Part shown: positions 45,564 to 56,416 of the stretch, in pieces
Layout of the letters: each line of letters opens with the position of its first letter
Position numbering within the stretch: the first letter of the stretch is position 1
Assembly: GCA_029204045.2 (NCBI GenBank)
Contig: JAQNDB010000159.1
Span: 59,728-123,727 of the forward strand
Source of the DNA: Tillandsia leiboldiana
Lineage: Eukaryota; Streptophyta; Magnoliopsida; Poales; Bromeliaceae
DNA: 64,000 nt
Direction: 5' to 3'
Notes under the pieces: model-generated
The model's database searches: none
Told to the model about the DNA's origin: nothing
The model's input: only the letters and a program-made list of their open reading frames with translations
Made by a program: the position numbers and the translations under genes

Positions 45564-46956
45564 TGTAGAGTTATGAATCCCAGAAGGATCTAAATAGGTA
45601 CTATCAAACAACTAGAGGGGGGGTGAATAGGTGTAATACTTAAAAACTCAATCTCAGTGCAAAATAAAAACCAATGCGGAAAATAAAAACAGCACACCGA
45701 GATATACGTGGAAACTCCAATCCAGGAGAAAAACCACGGGACCAACACGCAATAACAATCCACTAAGAATAGAAGAATAACAAGGTGATTACCGACTCCA
45801 CGGACTCAACCCCTCCTTCAGCTTCTTCGGACCTTGCGCTGACCGGTTGGATATCCACGCAATAACAATCCCTAAGAAAAGAAGAATAACAAGGTGATTA
45901 CCGTCTCCACGGATTTAACCCCTCCTTCAATTTCTTGGACCTCGCGCTCCACCGATTTTGGACGCCCACTGCACACGTTCGAATCCACGAACGCCACTCG
46001 AATCCACGAGCACACGTTTCGAATCCACGAAACGCCTTTAGCACACCGAATCCACGATGCCACGTCGAATCCACGACGCAAACTCAGTCGATAAGAATAT
46101 TGACTTCTATGGTGATCCTTTGCTTAGATTATCAATGAGGAACCATAGAAGAAATCTCTAAGCAAAGATTAGATCAATTCGACAAAAGATATGTTCTTGA
46201 AAGAACCATCGAATTGACCTAAAAGAGGCTATAAAGAAGATCGATAAAAACCTAGCCTCTAGGGTTGCTCTCAAGTGTTTTATAAATTGATCGGCCGTAG
46301 CTCCCACGTTTTTGAGAAACCCTAAATGTCTATTTATAGTTTAGAAACCTTTGGAAAGAGATAAGAATCAAAAACATACCTTATCTGGAAATTTTCAGGA
46401 CGGCGATCCGGATCGGATTTACTGCGATCCGGATCGTCGTAACGAGATTGACGATTCCAGAAAACCAAGGGTTCGGGATCCGGATTGCAAGGTCCGATCC
46501 GGATCGTTCATGCAATTCAGCAAAGTCCCATGTTCGGGATCCGGATCGGAATGGCCTAGGATCCGGATTGAAATTGCCAATGAACTAATACCCTTCGGGA
46601 TCCGGATTGGATCATCTGATCCGGATCCTGAACATGCCCCATGTCCAGTTTTTGATTTTTATGCAATTAAAAATTCTTCCAAGTGTTTCTACACTATAAG
46701 AAAGTATTCGGATCACCACAATTATTTAGTTAAACATACCTGATCCTCTTGAATACTTTCTTCTTGAGATTGATGTAACTGATCCACAATTCTTCAACTT
46801 CAATCTTCAAGACTCAAGACACTGAGTGCCAACTTGAGCTCTTGTTGAATCTTTTCTAAGTCTTTGATTGCTGATTGACAATTTGATCCCTTTAAGACTC
46901 CGACTCAACTCACTGACTTGACTCACGAAATATGCCAACACCAAAATGCCGTAACA
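45564..46956 (-). repeat. Copia F LTR (5' LTR in element sense)
   Basis: 1393 bp, the partner of 40521-41913 with about eight point differences. TATA box CTATAAATAG is the complement of 46330-46339; palindromes at about 46404-46631. It would drive the F gag transcript leftwards. Confidence 0.93.
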
Positions 46957-46961
46957 GATGC

Positions 46962-49900
46962 AAGTCGTCACTTGGGATGACAACTCAACGTCAAATGAGT
47001 CGTCTTCAAGTGATGAAGAAAAGAGCTCCACGGCATTCCACGCGTCCATATCTTCACCCTTCATGTGCTTTATGGCAAGTACATCCGAGTCGTTGTCTAA
47101 CTCCACTGTTGAAAAGATTGCAACGGACAACGAATCGGATGATTCGGAAGGTGAAGATTTTGCTTTAGCCTACCACAGACTTTTGAGGGATTCAAAGAAA
47201 GTGGCTAAGAAAAACAAGAGTTTGAGAGGGAGAGTGCATGATCTCGAAGAAGAAGCAAAAAGAGCAACTTCTCTCTCAAACGCTCTTGAAGTGGAAAGGG
47301 AAAATCTGATAAAAGTAAATGTTTCCCTTCAAGAGTCCAATGAGCTTTTTGAGAAGGAACATACAAAACTGCTGGATAAAGCGGATCACTTCTCAAAGCT
47401 CTACAACGAGGCTCGACAGGATAACCTGGAAATGACAAAGACCATTTTCCAACTCAAGGATGACTTGAAGCGATTCTCTTCAGGAAGGAGTAAGTTGGAT
47501 AGGCTTCTTGGTCTTGGTCAAACAAATCGGTTCGGCCTCGGGTACACTCAAACTGGAAACAGTCCAAGTTCGAGTGGGACAGTTTTTGTGCCTCAGTCGG
47601 TATCTCCTCCTCCGACACCGGAATTCAAGACAAACAACGACAACAAACCTACTTCATCCTCTTTGGGATCGTCAAGATCTAAGGTATGTTTTCGTTGTGG
47701 TGTTTCAGGGCACATAAGAAGACATTGCAAGACGGGAGTCAAACGCGCACCTCAAACACCTCTTGCAATGACTACCACAAAGGTGATTCCTCGGAAATCA
47801 ATTGCAAATCAATTGAAGGAAAAGAACCTTGGTAGTTTACCGCGCAAGACGACTTCATCAAGGAGCAGCAATCGTTTTAACAAGACGCTTTCACCTAGGC
47901 ATATAACTTCACGACCATTACCGACGCACTCCAAAAAGGTTTGGGTGCGCAAAGGTGAAATCTACCCTTGTCTTGTTACCAATGTTTCCTTGCATGCATA
48001 TGATAGTTCGTCTTGGTATCTGGATAGCGGGTGTTCGCGTCACATGACCGGTGACAAATATAGTTTTCAAAATCTTGAGAAAATCTCCGGAGGACTCGTT
48101 GTTTTCGGAGACGGTCGATCTTCCAAAATTGTTGGAAAAGGAACAGTAGCTATTCCAGATGGCCCGGTTCTAAATAATGTGTTATTTGTTGATGGTCTTA
48201 AGACTAACCTCATTAGCATAAGTCAACTTTGCGACAATGGTTTTTCAGTTAACTTTTCATCTGTTGAATGTGTTGTAACTGATAAGGACCATGTATTCTT
48301 TTTAAAAGGGGTTAGATCTGAAAACAATTGTTATGTTGTTCCTAATAAATTTTCTGAAAAATGTAACCTAGTTTCTTTGGATAATGAAACACTTTGGCAT
48401 GAAAGGCTAGGTCACTTAAATTTTAAGGAACTTGCTAGAATTTCAAACAAGGACGTGGTCAAGGGGGTTCCAAAACTTTTGCTTAAACAAAACATTGTGT
48501 GTGGTGGTTGCCAAAAGGGAAAACAGTCTAGGACTGCACACAAGAACTTGAACCACGTAGGTACAAAATGGCCTTTGGAACTTTTGCACATGGATTTAAT
48601 GGGGCCGACCCGTCAACCATCTTTGGGAGGTAAATGTTATATTTTCTTATTGGTTGATGATTTCTCTAGGTTTTCTTGGGTAGCATTTTTAAAAGAGAAA
48701 GCTGATACGTTTGATTCTTTTCATGAGATTTGCCATCGTATTATGATTGAAAAGAATGAAAAGATCATTCGTGTTAGGAGTGATAGAGGTGGAGAATTCA
48801 TAAATTCCAAATTCATTGATTTTTGCACTTCCAACGGCATAAAACATGAATTCTCAGCACCCTATACACCTCAGCAGAATGGTGTTGTTGAGCGCAAAAA
48901 CAGGGTTGTTCAAGAGATGGCGCTTGTGATGCTTCATAGCCGAAATTTACCGCTACATTTTTGGGCTGAAGCTGTGAACACCGCTGTCTATGTCATTAAT
49001 CGAGTGTATTTGCGCCCAGGAACTTTAAATACACCATATGAGCTGTGGTTTAGTAGAAAACCGGATATCAAATACTTTCGTATCTTCGGGAGTCGATGTT
49101 ACATTTTACGTGACCGTGAAAATCTTGGAAAGTTTGACTCTCGAAGTGACGAAGGGATCTTTTTGGGTTATTCTACAAATAGCAGAGCATATCGAGTATT
49201 TAACATCGAATCTAAAACGATTGTAGAATCTCTAAATGTTAAAGTAGATGAAGTTTTTCACTTTGCATCTGAAAAATCTACCCTCGATATCTCTCTAGAT
49301 GATGATACTCCTGTAAGTGCATCTTCTCATGATAATACTTCCAATATTAATGATGCATCTAATGGCTCTTCAAGTTTATCTGATGTGCAGGAATCATCTC
49401 ATATACCTCCGAGTACTCCGTTTCAACAAACGCTACGAATCTCCAAGGATCATCCTGAATCAAACATCATTGGAGATCCACAAGAAGGAGTTAGAACTCG
49501 GAGGCAGTTGGTTTGTGGATTTGCTTGCTACGTATCTTTAATCGAACCAAAGAACATAGATGAAGCTCTTCAGGATGACTACTGGATTAAAGCTATGCAG
49601 GAAGAGCTCCATCAATTTGAGCGAAACAAAGTCTGGGAATTAACGAAGCCTCCAAAGCAACATAATGTGATAGGTACCAAATGGATTTTCAAGAACAAGA
49701 AAAATGAGGATGGTACTGTCATCAGGAACAAGGCACGATTAGTTGCTCAAGGCTACTCTCAAGTGGAAGGTATAGACTTTGATGAAACTTTCGCCCCTGT
49801 AGCTAGACTCGAGTCCATTCGTATACTATTTGCTATTGCTTGTCATTTTAAAATCAAATTATTTCAAATGGACGTTAAGAGCGCGTTTCTAAATGGGTTT

Positions 49901-51042
49901 TTAAATGAGGAAGTTTATGTGGCTCAACCGAAAGGTTTTGTGGACCATAAACAACCTAACCATGTTTTTCGTTTGAAAAAGGCTCTTTACGGTCTGAAAC
50001 AAGCACCGCGAGCATGGTACGAAAGGCTGACAAAGCACCTTTTGGAGAAGGGCTATACTCGAGGGGGAGCTGACAGGACTCTCTTTGTGAAGCATTATCA
50101 AAATAACTTCATTGTTGCACAAATCTATGTCGATGACATTGTTTTTGGAGCAACAAAGGATAATGATGCTTCTAAATTCGCGGAGACCATGGAAAGCGAA
50201 TTTGAGATGTCCATGATGGGCGAATTGACTTATTCCTTGGATTGCAAATTAAACAAAATGATGAAGGTATTCACTTGAGTCAATCCAAGTATGCAATGGA
50301 GTTGGTTAAAAAGTTTGATCTTGAAAATTCGAAGGATTTTCCGACTCCAATGGGAACTAGCCACAAGGGACTTGGAAGTGAATCACAAAGTGAGAATGTA
50401 GACGAGAAACTGTATCGAAGTATGATTGGAAGTCTACTTTACCTCACGGCTAGTCGCCCGGATATATCCTTTAGTGTTGGGATTTGCGCGAGATATCAAT
50501 CAGCACCAAAGGAGGTTCACCAGAAAGCGGTGAAAAGGATCATCCGGTACGTCAAAGGATCAATTAATTTCGGAATATGGTATCCTATGGGAACAAGTTT
50601 GGATATTGTTGGATACTCAGATGCCGATTGGGCAGGATCAGTGGATGATCGGAAAAGCACGAGTGGTGCATGCTTCTATCTTGGTCTTTGCCTTGTTGCA
50701 TGGCACAGTAAAAGGCAGAATTGCATAGCACTCTCGACTGCCGAAGCGGAATACATTTTAGCTGGAAGTTGTTCAACTTAACTCATTTGGATGAAAAGCG
50801 TATTGAGCGACTTCCGGATTTCAGCATCTTCGGTAACAATTCTTTGTGACAACACAAGTGCAATTAACATTTCTAAAAACCCTGTGTTGCACTCTAGAAC
50901 AAAACATATTGAACTTAGATATCATTTTCTTAGAGAGCTAGTTGAATCAAATACTCTTCAACTCTTATATATTTCAACTGAGGATCAATTAGCTGATATT
51001 CTAACAAAACCTTTGGATCAAAAACGTTTTATTCATTTGTGA
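46962..51042 (+). pseudogene. Copia E gag C-terminus and pol (frameshifted, nonsense-mutated)
   Basis: Continuation of the E polyprotein after F. Order: 'VVTWDD' acidic-serine segment, coiled coil (about 47190-47470), zinc knuckle CFRCGVSGHIRRHC (about 47686-47727), protease with LDSGCSRHM (about 48020), GAG-pre-integrase H/C motif (LWHERLGHL about 48391; CGGCQKGK), integrase catalytic D-D-E (HMDLMGP about 48587, SDRGGEF about 48781, GVVERKNR about 48882), RT (KARLVAQGYS about 49732, YGLKQAPRAW, active site YVDDIVFG about 50127) and RNase H (SDADWAG about 50617, STAEAEY, ADILTKPLD about 50992). Frame is lost by what looks like a 1-nt loss near 50232, and an in-frame TAA lies at 50779. Most of it is open for 1100 codons, so inactivation is recent. 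Confidence 0.93.
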
Positions 51043-52008
51043 AAAGCAATTGGAATGCTTTCCTTGAAATAAACTTCTTTTTGAAACCTTTGCTTAGGAT
51101 AGGTTTTGTTTTTGTTTTGTTTTGTTCATTATCTATGTCTGTACATAGGACTTTAATTGAGCATAGATCATAATTGACTTTAATTGCATCTTTTCGCATA
51201 TTTAGAAATTTATTATGCTTTTGCCATCATAATATTTCACTGTTGCAATGATCATTTATGTTAATTAAATCATCTTCTGAGTGATCAAAGTCAATTTCTC
51301 TCTCAATGATCTCTTGGTGTAGTCATTATCTTATTTGACTGCTTAGTCGAGTATGAAATCGAGATCAATTTTTGGTTGAATACTTTATATCTTAAATAAT
51401 TGATAGCCAATTGAGGGGGAGTCAAAGAAATGTAAAATGCTCAAAAGATGTGGAAAGAGTTACATCCCAATGAGGAGTGTGAAAACTACCACCACATGGA
51501 GGAAAGAGCTACCGCCTCGGTCGTCCGAGTATTGTGTGCAGCTACCACATGTATACCAAGCATGGGTGTTCAATTTTTGATTAAGTAAAATGCATGTTGA
51601 AATACTTGACTCCGTCAAATTTCAAGGTTGGTATAAGGTGGGTTTTTAAAGAAAGATGCTCAAAGAGCCACTCTCTTCAACAGATTGTCTAGATAAATTA
51701 TCTACTATATTTGGGATTTCAAACATCTATTGATCTTTGTATTTCATTTTCTTTACTGAATTGATGATTTGATAAAGGCATTACTCATAAGATCAAGTTA
51801 GATGTAATTGAAGGTGTTCAACTTTAAGGGATTTAATTCTTGTAAATTCTCGTTTCATTTTTGGATATTATTGATAGATTTGGCATAATCAATTTCTTGT
51901 TGTATGAAACGATGATTTTTGTTTAAAGTTGATACACGATTGTGCTTACATACTTTTTCTGGTTTTTCTTGAATTTCTCTGAAATTTTCTAATGAAAAAG
52001 TTGGAGCC
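51043..52008 (+). other. Copia E post-pol non-coding region
   Basis: A/T-rich, without a supported gene. It contains a purine-tract-like gagggggagtcaaag (51413-51427) and the block conserved with F (about 51411-51690). The remaining part (51691-52008) shows nothing recognisable apart from a short stretch leading into the palindrome cluster at 52009. Confidence 0.6.
51411..51690 (+). other. Conserved non-coding block of copia E (shared with F)
   Basis: Same ordered words as in F 42895-43165 (complement): 'gatgtggaaagagttacatc', 'gtgtgaaaactaccaccaca', 'ggaaagagct', 'cggtcgtccg', 'agctaccacatg', 'ggttggtataaggtggg', 'gatgctcaaagagccac'. Conservation without coding potential between an autonomous-type element and its gag-only relative suggests a cis-acting role such as packaging or RNA structure. 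Confidence 0.65.
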
Positions 52009-52178
52009 GATCCGGATTGGACCTGCCGATCCGGATCCCGAACGCAGATATTCTTCTGCGGGCAGACGATCCGGATTGGACCTGCCGATCCGGATCCCGA
52101 ACGCAGTCTTTCACTGCGGGTAGCCGATCCGGATCGCAATCATGAACTGATCCGGATCGCGGCTAGGGTTTTATAAAG
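52009..52178 (+). promoter_or_regulatory. Putative internal promoter of the E accessory gene
   Basis: Six ATCCGGAT-type sites lie between 52009 and 52158, partly as a duplicated unit (gatccggattggacctgccg ... ccgaacgcag, twice), followed by a TATA-like TTTTATAAAG at 52169-52178. This copies the layout of the E LTR promoter (palindrome cluster, then TATA box). A CT-rich stretch with a probable start site follows at about 52200-52260. Confidence 0.5.
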
Positions 52179-52293
52179 AACAAAAGGGTTTTGATTTCTT
52201 TTACTCCAATCTTTTGTTCCAAAGTTTCCAGAGCTTCTCTCTCTAGATTTCACCCATCTTGGAAGCTTTCAAACTCAAGTTCTTCGAATACAA

Positions 52294-52676
52294 GTAAGTT
52301 TTATTGATCAAATCTCGGTTTTTCACCGTTTTTCTTTTTCCTCCTCAAACGTGATGAATTTCTTGGATCGATTTCGTTTGTGGATGGTTTTTGATCAAAT
52401 TTCTTTTGAAATAAGAACTCTGGGTAGATTAGTTTTGATTATATGCTATGTATTCTCCTGATTAACGGATTTTTAGGCTTTGATTTCTAAAATTTCGGTT
52501 TTAGGGCATATAATAAGGATTTCCGAAAATCATGCAATTGATCTAATTTTAAAAGTCCTTTTGCAAAACTAATTTGATTCTTAGTCTCTCTACATGATTA
52601 TGATTGTTTGGGTACAATTTTTTCAAATCTTTGAAAGTTAACAATTTTTCATGTGTTCTTGAGTTATTGTTCACAG
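52294..52676 (+). other. Putative 5'UTR intron of the E accessory gene
   Basis: Donor ACAA|GTAAGT at 52294 and acceptor ttgttcacag ending at 52676 define a 383-bp, T-rich segment, 116 bp after the TATA-like box and 29 bp before the ATG of the accessory ORF. T-rich composition and the GTAAGT donor are typical of plant introns. Prediction only. Confidence 0.45.
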
Positions 52677-52705
52677 GATTTTAAATCTTTTAAGCACTTG
52701 CACCA

Positions 52706-53302
52706 ATGGCATTCGCCTGGATAATCTTCCTTTTGGTAGCAATGGTAGGACCTAGTGGGTCTTCTATAAAAAGAGAACAAGATGACTCAAATCAAGAAGA
52801 GACAAAGAAAGTCTGTCAAATTGATTCAGAATCAGATGAAGAAGACTGGGAAGAGATTTGTGAACAAGCACAAAAAGCTATTGACAAAGAAGATAGGTTG
52901 TACTTGAAGAACAAGAAGCTGATGAAATCTTCCTCAACAACCAAGCAGTACACTAGGCGAAAGAATTCGAGGGGAACTGGAATTCAGATTGATAGACCCC
53001 TCACCAGAGCTCGCTCTCTCCCTAGAGAATCTCCATGGATTGAAGGTCAAGATGCACCGTCTGGTTCTATACTACATCCTTCAACGTCCTGGAGACACAC
53101 ATCAAAAGCGAATGTAGGGTCCTCACTTCGACAAGAACAGCGAAGATCGTCTGCTGAACAAGACAGCGTGTCTACAAATCTCAAACAAATTATATCTGAG
53201 CAACATAAGATGAAAAGAAAGGTCTCCAGAATGTCAAAAATGCTTCAAGCGATTTTGAAGAAGTTGGATTGTACCAATCCCACTAGTTCAGATTCAGACT
53301 GA
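52706..53302 (+). CDS. Accessory (env-position) protein of copia E, 198 aa
   Basis: Uninterrupted ORF between pol and the 3' LTR, where some Sireviruses carry an env-like or other extra gene. It starts at the first ATG after the putative intron. The product begins with a hydrophobic stretch (MAFAWIIFLLVAMVG, residues 1-15; possible signal or anchor), then an acidic segment rich in D/E/S (about 25-60), a basic serine/arginine-rich middle (about 70-155) and a C-terminal heptad-like helix (TNLKQIISEQHKM..VSRMSKMLQAILKKL, about 157-188; coiled coil likely) with one late Cys. No enzyme motif was seen and no homologue is recognised; 'env-like' rests on position only. It is open although gag-pol of the same copy has at least four lesions. 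It is absent from F. Confidence 0.7.
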   Translation: MAFAWIIFLLVAMVGPSGSSIKREQDDSNQEETKKVCQIDSESDEEDWEEICEQAQKAIDKEDRLYLKNKKLMKSSSTTKQYTRRKNSRGTGIQIDRPLTRARSLPRESPWIEGQDAPSGSILHPSTSWRHTSKANVGSSLRQEQRRSSAEQDSVSTNLKQIISEQHKMKRKVSRMSKMLQAILKKLDCTNPTSSDSD

Positions 53303-54022
53303 CTTAACTTTCTTTCTAATCTTTTTGTGCAGGAGTTTCAGTTTTTAGGACTTACTCTTAGTCTAGTTCTCACAGTTCGGAATAATTTTTAATTTTTAAC
53401 TCTCCTTCAATTTTTGGTAATTTTGGCTTTATTTGTGACAAAAAGGGGGAGAGAGTTTAGCTAGAACTTGAACAATGATTGAACAATGATTGATGTGAAT
53501 GTGTGAATCACACATCAAGGTAAGTATCATTTCAACTTTGACTTTGGTGAAAGGTAAGTATCACAACTTTGGTTTTCATCTTGTGATTTGTTGCATGTTC
53601 CTACTAACTATTCGACTAACTATTTGGACATGTATTATTACTAACAAGTTGTTGATTACTAACAAAGCAAAGTCATGACATTTGGAATTTTATTGTTTAG
53701 AAGATATATCAATGCTTGATTGTGATCTTATTACATATCTGAATTATTCAATGTCATGGTGAGCATAAACTCTATCTCTGTTAGGTTTTGAATGCTAAAT
53801 ATTCTTGAGGTATCTAACGATCTCTTTTTGTCAAGAATGATTTCTTTGTGCAGAGAGTACAGATGTCTAAGTCTAGAGTCTGTTTTAGGAGTTTATCTCA
53901 TGTTTTTAAATTTTCGGATCTCCATTGTAAATTTTTGTTGTATGGTGATAGCAACAAAAATATCTTTTTAAATTTTCTTTAGTGGATCTGTGTTTTGTCA
54001 CGAAACCGCGAAAGGGGGAGAT
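53303..54022 (+). other. Copia E 3' non-coding region with duplicated polypurine tract
   Basis: A/T-rich, with no gene. Upstream purine tract: tttgtgacaaaaagggggag at about 53432-53451, then agag. Main tract gaaagggggagatt immediately precedes the 3' LTR (54009-54022), preceded by ttttgtcacgaaa (53993-54005). Both arrangements have close copies in F. Multiple polypurine tracts are a reported Sirevirus trait. Confidence 0.75.
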
Positions 54023-54516
54023 TGTTACGGAATTTGAGTTGGCGTAGTTTCGTGAAAGGTTCAAGTCTTGAAGATTGAAGGTGAAGAAAGTTGGATCATT
54101 TAACTCAATCTCAAGAAAGAAGAATTCAAAAGGATCAGGTATGTTTAACTAAAGATTATTGGTGATCCGAATACTTCTTGTAGTGTAGAAACACCTGGAA
54201 GAGTTTTTTAATTGCATAAAAATCAAAAACTGGTGTTCGGACAGGTTCCGTATCCGGATCAGAGCCAGCGATCCGGATCCCGAAGGTTGTTGTTTCATAC
54301 ATCACTTCAATCCGGATCGCAGCATCTCACGATCCGGATCCCGAACGTTGAGTTTTCTGAAATGTATGAACGATCCGGATCAGGCATTCCGATCCGGATC
54401 CCGAACGTTTGTTTTTCTGGAAACCGTCTTTATTGCTACTGCAATCCGGATCGCCCAAATCCGATCCGGATCGCCGTCCGTCAAAATTCCAGAAAAGTTA
54501 GGTTTTTGATTCTTAT
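54023..54516 (+). repeat. Copia E 3' LTR, first part
   Basis: TGTTACGGAATTTGAG..., matching 2741-3233 with about six differences, including the palindrome cluster. Broken at 54516 (..gattcttat) by gypsy G1; the rest should lie beyond the window. Confidence 0.92.
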
Positions 54517-56416
54517 TGTAGAGCACCGGAGCTTCGGGCAGTGTGCCGATCCCACGGGGCAGCCTGGTATTGTGGAAATACCTTCAGCAGTTTCTGTTTG
54601 TTTTTACAGAAAGGTTCGGGTGGTCCCGGAGCGACGCGGAAGTCTTTTTGGAGGAAAGTGAGTTGGCGTCGGATTTAGAGCTTGCGGGTCGAGCTTTGGC
54701 TTCTTGGATGGTTTTGATGTGAGTTGAACCCTTGGGACATGTGTAATATGTTTTTACAGAGGTGTTCGGTTGGTTTCGGGGTGATGCGGAGGTCCCGAGG
54801 CGAGAAAGTGAGTTGACGGCGCGGTTTGGGAGAGTTCTGGCTGGTTCTGGAGCCTTTGAGTGGCCTGGTTCCGGAACTGGCTCTTTGGTTCTGGAACCAG
54901 GGGCTGTGTACCGGTACCAAGTGGGTGGTACCGGTACACAAGCACGGGAATGCCCAGTTTGGCTCGGATTGGTGCACAGTGTTGAGGTATGGCCTCTGTT
55001 CCTGTTCCAACCACCCTAGACTCGATTTATACCCTTGACCACCTGCTCCCTCCCCCTTCCTCATCTCTCTTTCATTCTCTCCATTTCTTGCTGCCAGAGG
55101 AGAAGAAGAAGAGGAAGTAGAGGGAGAAGTGAAGGTGGTTGTGGAGTGTGCTGCTTGTGAGAGTTGACCGAGTCAACGTGCGCGCGCGAGGAGCAAATTG
55201 AGGTAAATTGATTGTTGGAGATTGTTGATTTGGACTCTTTGATTCTCCTCTTGGGTTTTATTGATGGTTTTGAATGGTAATTTGAGCTAATTTCTATCCT
55301 TGCTCTCTCCCTGTGCTCTCGGGCTGCATTCATGCAGAGGGATTACTGTGCAAATCCGCAACACTACGCATGCTTGATTCGTGGATTGGAGTGATCGGGT
55401 TGAGCTGAGATTTTTATGGTGGCCTAGCTGGGTGCTGTGGAGGTTGTTTGGAGCTCCGTGGATTTTTCCGAGACGCGCGACGGTGCGCGCGCGCGCGAGA
55501 GGCGCAGTTCAGTTTTTCGTCAGATTGCGCCCGTTTCTTCACCGATTTCGGCGCGGCCTTCGGGAAGCATTTGAGGTGGGTTGGATTTTCTTCTAAAAAT
55601 CGTGGAATGCCCTCTAATGCTTCAGAACGCACTTTGATCATGTCAAACTGTGTATTTTAGCTGTAAAATGATCTGATAGTTGCCTAGAAAATTACAGAAA
55701 TATTATCTGAACCCCATAGTATTTTTAGTGGACTCGTGACATTGTATGACACTAGACTGTATGCTTGGTTGGCCTCATTTAAGCTCCCGAACCGTTTTAA
55801 AAATCCGAATGCTCGTTTTATTGAAAAACTGACTTTTAAAAATGGTTTTAAAATGTCTGAGGGTTCTAGTGATGCTGCATGGGTTCGGGTGCTTGTTCTC
55901 TCGTGCCGGGGGGCCGAGGAGATATTTGTTGATTATTAGAGCCTTTCTGTGGCTTTTTGAGTTTTACTAGTGTCATTGGGGGTTCTATTTGAGCACTTCA
56001 GATTCAGTCGTGGAGTTTACTCCGACCTTGACATGAGAGTGTGTCGTGTATCCACTGTGTTTCCGATCTATTTGATCGTGGATTATAGCCTGCTGAGCCT
56101 GGCATGTTTGCCAGTTATGAGATACTTGAGATACTTGAGTTCGGTGGGGTCGCTCCCCTCGAGCTACGCCCCGGGTGCGATGATGATACCGAGCCTGACG
56201 AGGCTGCGATGAGTTACTGAGAGTCCTTGAGGGACACCCTACGTAAGTCCGTTCCTCCGGGATGTGCGGCAGTAGATGAGCGCAGGCTTGACTTTGACCT
56301 GACTGGTCCAAAGAGGACAGTCATTGAGATTTGGGTGAGATGTGTGAGTGAGTTACATTGCATGTTCATAGATGAGTACTTTTCCTTGAGCATATGTAGA
56401 GGCATATAGGGGTAGA
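54517..56416 (+). repeat. Gypsy G1 LTR fragment (inserted in E 3' LTR)
   Basis: Starts TGTAGAGCACCGGAGC and parallels the first 1.9 kb of the G2 LTR at about 90% identity by eye. Contains GTACCGGTAC palindromes (54908, 54928), a TATA-like tttatacc (about 55026), an inverted W-box pair (55163-55177), a putative leader intron (55203-55337) and a donor-like GAG|GTGGGT (about 55574). It stops where G2 starts; gtaga (56412-56416) is the expected target duplication. Its 3' remainder lies outside the window. Confidence 0.85.

Larger units (their letters stand above)
40521..46956 (-). mobile_element. Copia element F: non-autonomous, gag-only (TR-GAG-like)
   Basis: Minus-strand insertion in the gag of E with 5-bp target duplication gatgc (40516-40520 and 46957-46961). 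Two LTRs of exactly 1393 bp (40521-41913 and 45564-46956) differ at about eight positions. The interior (41914-45563) holds a primer site, one long gag ORF, a non-coding block shared with E and several polypurine tracts. No protease, integrase, RT or RNase H is present. This matches the TR-GAG class of non-autonomous plant LTR elements, presumably mobilised by the pol of an E-like partner. Confidence 0.92.
2741..54516 (+). mobile_element. Copia element E (SIRE/Maximus-like), interrupted three times
   Basis: Ty1/copia retrotransposon running from TGTTACGGAA at 2741 to beyond the window. Pieces: 5' LTR 2741-3641 + 39095-39481; leader and gag 39482-40520; rest of gag, pol, accessory gene and 3' non-coding region 46962-54022; 3' LTR from 54023. 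It is interrupted by gypsy A (TSD tattg), copia F (TSD gatgc) and gypsy G1. Gene order protease-integrase-RT-RNaseH, the 'TWDD' plus acidic-serine gag segment, two zinc knuckles and an ORF after pol fit the SIRE/Maximus lineage. The two LTR copies show about 6 differences over the 494 bp that can be compared, so it is the oldest dated insertion here. Confidence 0.92.

Noticed and set aside
52706..53302. Calling the accessory ORF of E a true envelope glycoprotein
   Set aside because: Position and a hydrophobic N-terminus are suggestive, but there is no clear second membrane segment, cleavage site or cysteine framework; left as accessory protein of unknown function.
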